The translations under genes and the position numbers were made by a program. This document shows, in pieces, positions 61,076 to 62,226 of a DNA stretch of 62,226 nt. A model generated the notes under the pieces. It was not told where the DNA came from, searched no databases, and saw only the letters and a program-made list of their open reading frames with translations. Numbering within the stretch: the first letter of the stretch is position 1; each line of letters opens with the position of its first letter. The DNA comes from an uncultured Candidatus Actinomarina sp. (GTDB taxonomy: Bacteria > Actinomycetota > Acidimicrobiia > Actinomarinales > Actinomarinaceae): assembly GCA_902555055.1 (NCBI GenBank), contig CACDQN010000005.1, positions 1 to 62,226 on the forward strand, written 5' to 3'.

Positions 61076-61529
61076 TACCTTCTACTTTCTTTATATTAAA
61101 AATTAATTCCTGAGGATTTTGGCTTTCATGAGGATGTTCAGCATTTGCATAGATATGTAATTTCTTTAAAATTGATCTTCCTAATCTATTTTTTGGCAAC
61201 ATTCCCCAAACAGCACGTTCTATTATTCTTTCTGGTTTTCTTTGACGTAGAGAATTAAAACTTTCTGACTTTATACCACCAGGAAAGCCTGAATGAGAAT
61301 GATACATTTTTTGCTCGGGCTTTTTAGATGTAATAGCAATTTCTGATGCATTTATTACTACAACATGATCTCCTACATCTAAATGAGGTGCATACTGTGG
61401 TTTATGCTTTCCTCTTAATATTTGAGCAATTTCACTTGCAAGCCTACCAATAGGCAAACCGCTAGCATCAACTAAGTGCCAATTACGCTCGGAAGCATCT
61501 ATTCCTTCAAATGTAGTTTTAATGTTCAT
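61068..61529 (-). CDS. rplM: 50S ribosomal protein L13
   Basis: A 153-residue ribosomal protein with WHLVDASGLPIGRLASEIAQ, YAPHLDVGDHVVVINA and PERIIERAVWGMLPKNRLG. It is the first gene of the rplM-rpsI unit; a 60-base gap separates it from truA. Confidence 0.97.
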   Translation of the reverse strand: MNIKTTFEGIDASERNWHLVDASGLPIGRLASEIAQILRGKHKPQYAPHLDVGDHVVVINASEIAITSKKPEQKMYHSHSGFPGGIKSESFNSLRQRKPERIIERAVWGMLPKNRLGRSILKKLHIYANAEHPHESQNPQELIFNIKKVEGNG

Positions 61530-61589
61530 TTATCAATCTTTTGAATTGTAACGAACTACTAGTATAAAGTGCATTAATATTTATGAAAA

Positions 61590-62226
61590 CTAGTATTTAA
61601 CTTTCCAAAGTATCAAACCGTGTGATGGTGCAATAAAGTTTAATCTTCCACCCGATGGCTTTTTAAGTTCATTTAAAATTTCTTTAAGAGATAATTTTTG
61701 GTCAGCATAAGCTAGTTGTACTCCAACGATATTTCTGACCATATTTCTAAGAAAAGAATTAGCAATTATTGTATATTCATAAATTTCATTTTTCTTTGTC
61801 CATTTACTAGATAAAATGCTCCTTCTAGGATTATTAAACTTTTCAATTTTAGCGAAAGAAGAAAAGTCATATTCACCAACAAATAATTTTGCAACTTTAT
61901 TTAGATCATCCAAATTTAATAGTGAATGAAACTGATAAGTGTTTTTATTTAAATGTGGGTAATTTGACTTTGAATCTCTTACTAAATACTTGTAAGTTCT
62001 TTCAGTAGCTCCATATCGTGCATGAAAATTATCAGAAACAACCTTGAAGGAGTTTATTGAAATCGAATCTCCCAGAATCTTATTTAAAGAATTAATCTTT
62101 TTACTATCAAGAACGAAAGCTGTTTTAATATTTACAATTTGCGATTTAGCATGTACACCGGCATCAGTTCTACCAGAATAATTTAATTCATACGAATCTA
62201 AAAGAACATTTAAAGCTTCTTCTAAT
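61590..62226 (-). CDS. truA: tRNA pseudouridine synthase A, 5' partial
   Basis: The frame is open to the window edge, so the N-terminal part is missing; about 211 residues remain. It makes pseudouridine at tRNA positions 38-40. The catalytic Asp is in NYSGRTDAGVHAKSQ near the truncated end. The further motif FHARYGATERTYKYLVR and the C-terminal YDFSSFAK and FLRNMVRNIVG segments confirm the family. Confidence 0.95.
   Translation of the reverse strand, partial: LEEALNVLLDSYELNYSGRTDAGVHAKSQIVNIKTAFVLDSKKINSLNKILGDSISINSFKVVSDNFHARYGATERTYKYLVRDSKSNYPHLNKNTYQFHSLLNLDDLNKVAKLFVGEYDFSSFAKIEKFNNPRRSILSSKWTKKNEIYEYTIIANSFLRNMVRNIVGVQLAYADQKLSLKEILNELKKPSGGRLNFIAPSHGLILWKVKY

Overview
This window looks like a chromosome segment of a streamlined, AT-rich marine actinobacterium, most likely of the Candidatus Actinomarinales type. 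The actinobacterial markers are a WhiB regulator, a UPF0182 membrane protein beside a YlbL-type PDZ/Lon protease, and the order truA-rplM-rpsI-glmM-glmS-alr-tsaE-tsaB-rimI-tsaD-groES-groEL. The base composition is far too AT-rich for a typical actinobacterium. Genes are densely packed, with many ATGA, TTGA or TAATG overlaps. TGA is an ordinary stop in many genes. No phage, insertion sequence or CRISPR was seen.

Layout. 1-6.7 kb: a 5'-truncated GMC oxidoreductase, thioesterase, translin-like protein, plsY, a tiny Zn-ribbon-like protein, uppP, mrp, a TlpA-type thioredoxin and initiator tRNA. 6.7-19.9 kb: UPF0182 and YlbL, then a complete LIV-type ABC transporter fused into one operon with an acyl-CoA ligase, then htrA and a degenerate DUF2342 protein. 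19.9-29 kb: peroxiredoxin, whiB, sdhCDAB plus an SCP2-like tail gene, HU, and the TCA genes sucC-sucD-icd-mdh. 29-43.2 kb: pcrA, trpS, transporters, lipid and redox genes, a candidate selenoprotein, a Nur-like Fur protein with an ECF metal transporter, an esterase and an S51-like fusion. 43.2-51.5 kb: an operon for the whole shikimate pathway plus tyrA and pheA. 51.5-62.2 kb: groESL, the t6A genes, alr, glmS, glmM, ribosomal proteins and partial truA.

Four things stand out. (1) A gene at 38595-39068 (minus) is interrupted by an in-frame TGA exactly at the first position of a thioredoxin CxxC motif (UxxC). The thioredoxin fold continues beyond it, and a hairpin of bacterial SECIS shape lies just downstream, so it is probably a membrane-bound selenoprotein. 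(2) The aro operon is preceded by an apparently leaderless 14-residue leader peptide containing Tyr-Phe-Tyr-Phe, an antiterminator and a strong terminator: a classical ribosome-mediated attenuator matching the operon's end products. (3) glmS is preceded by a clear glmS ribozyme. (4) A Nur-type operator (TTGCAA-N5-TTGCAG) lies between a Fur-family gene and ECF transporter genes, suggesting nickel control. A frameshift in an A8 tract of aroE and a recurring leaderless promoter pattern (TANNNT, 6-7 nt, start codon) are also notable.

All functional calls come from reading motifs by eye; no database search was possible.
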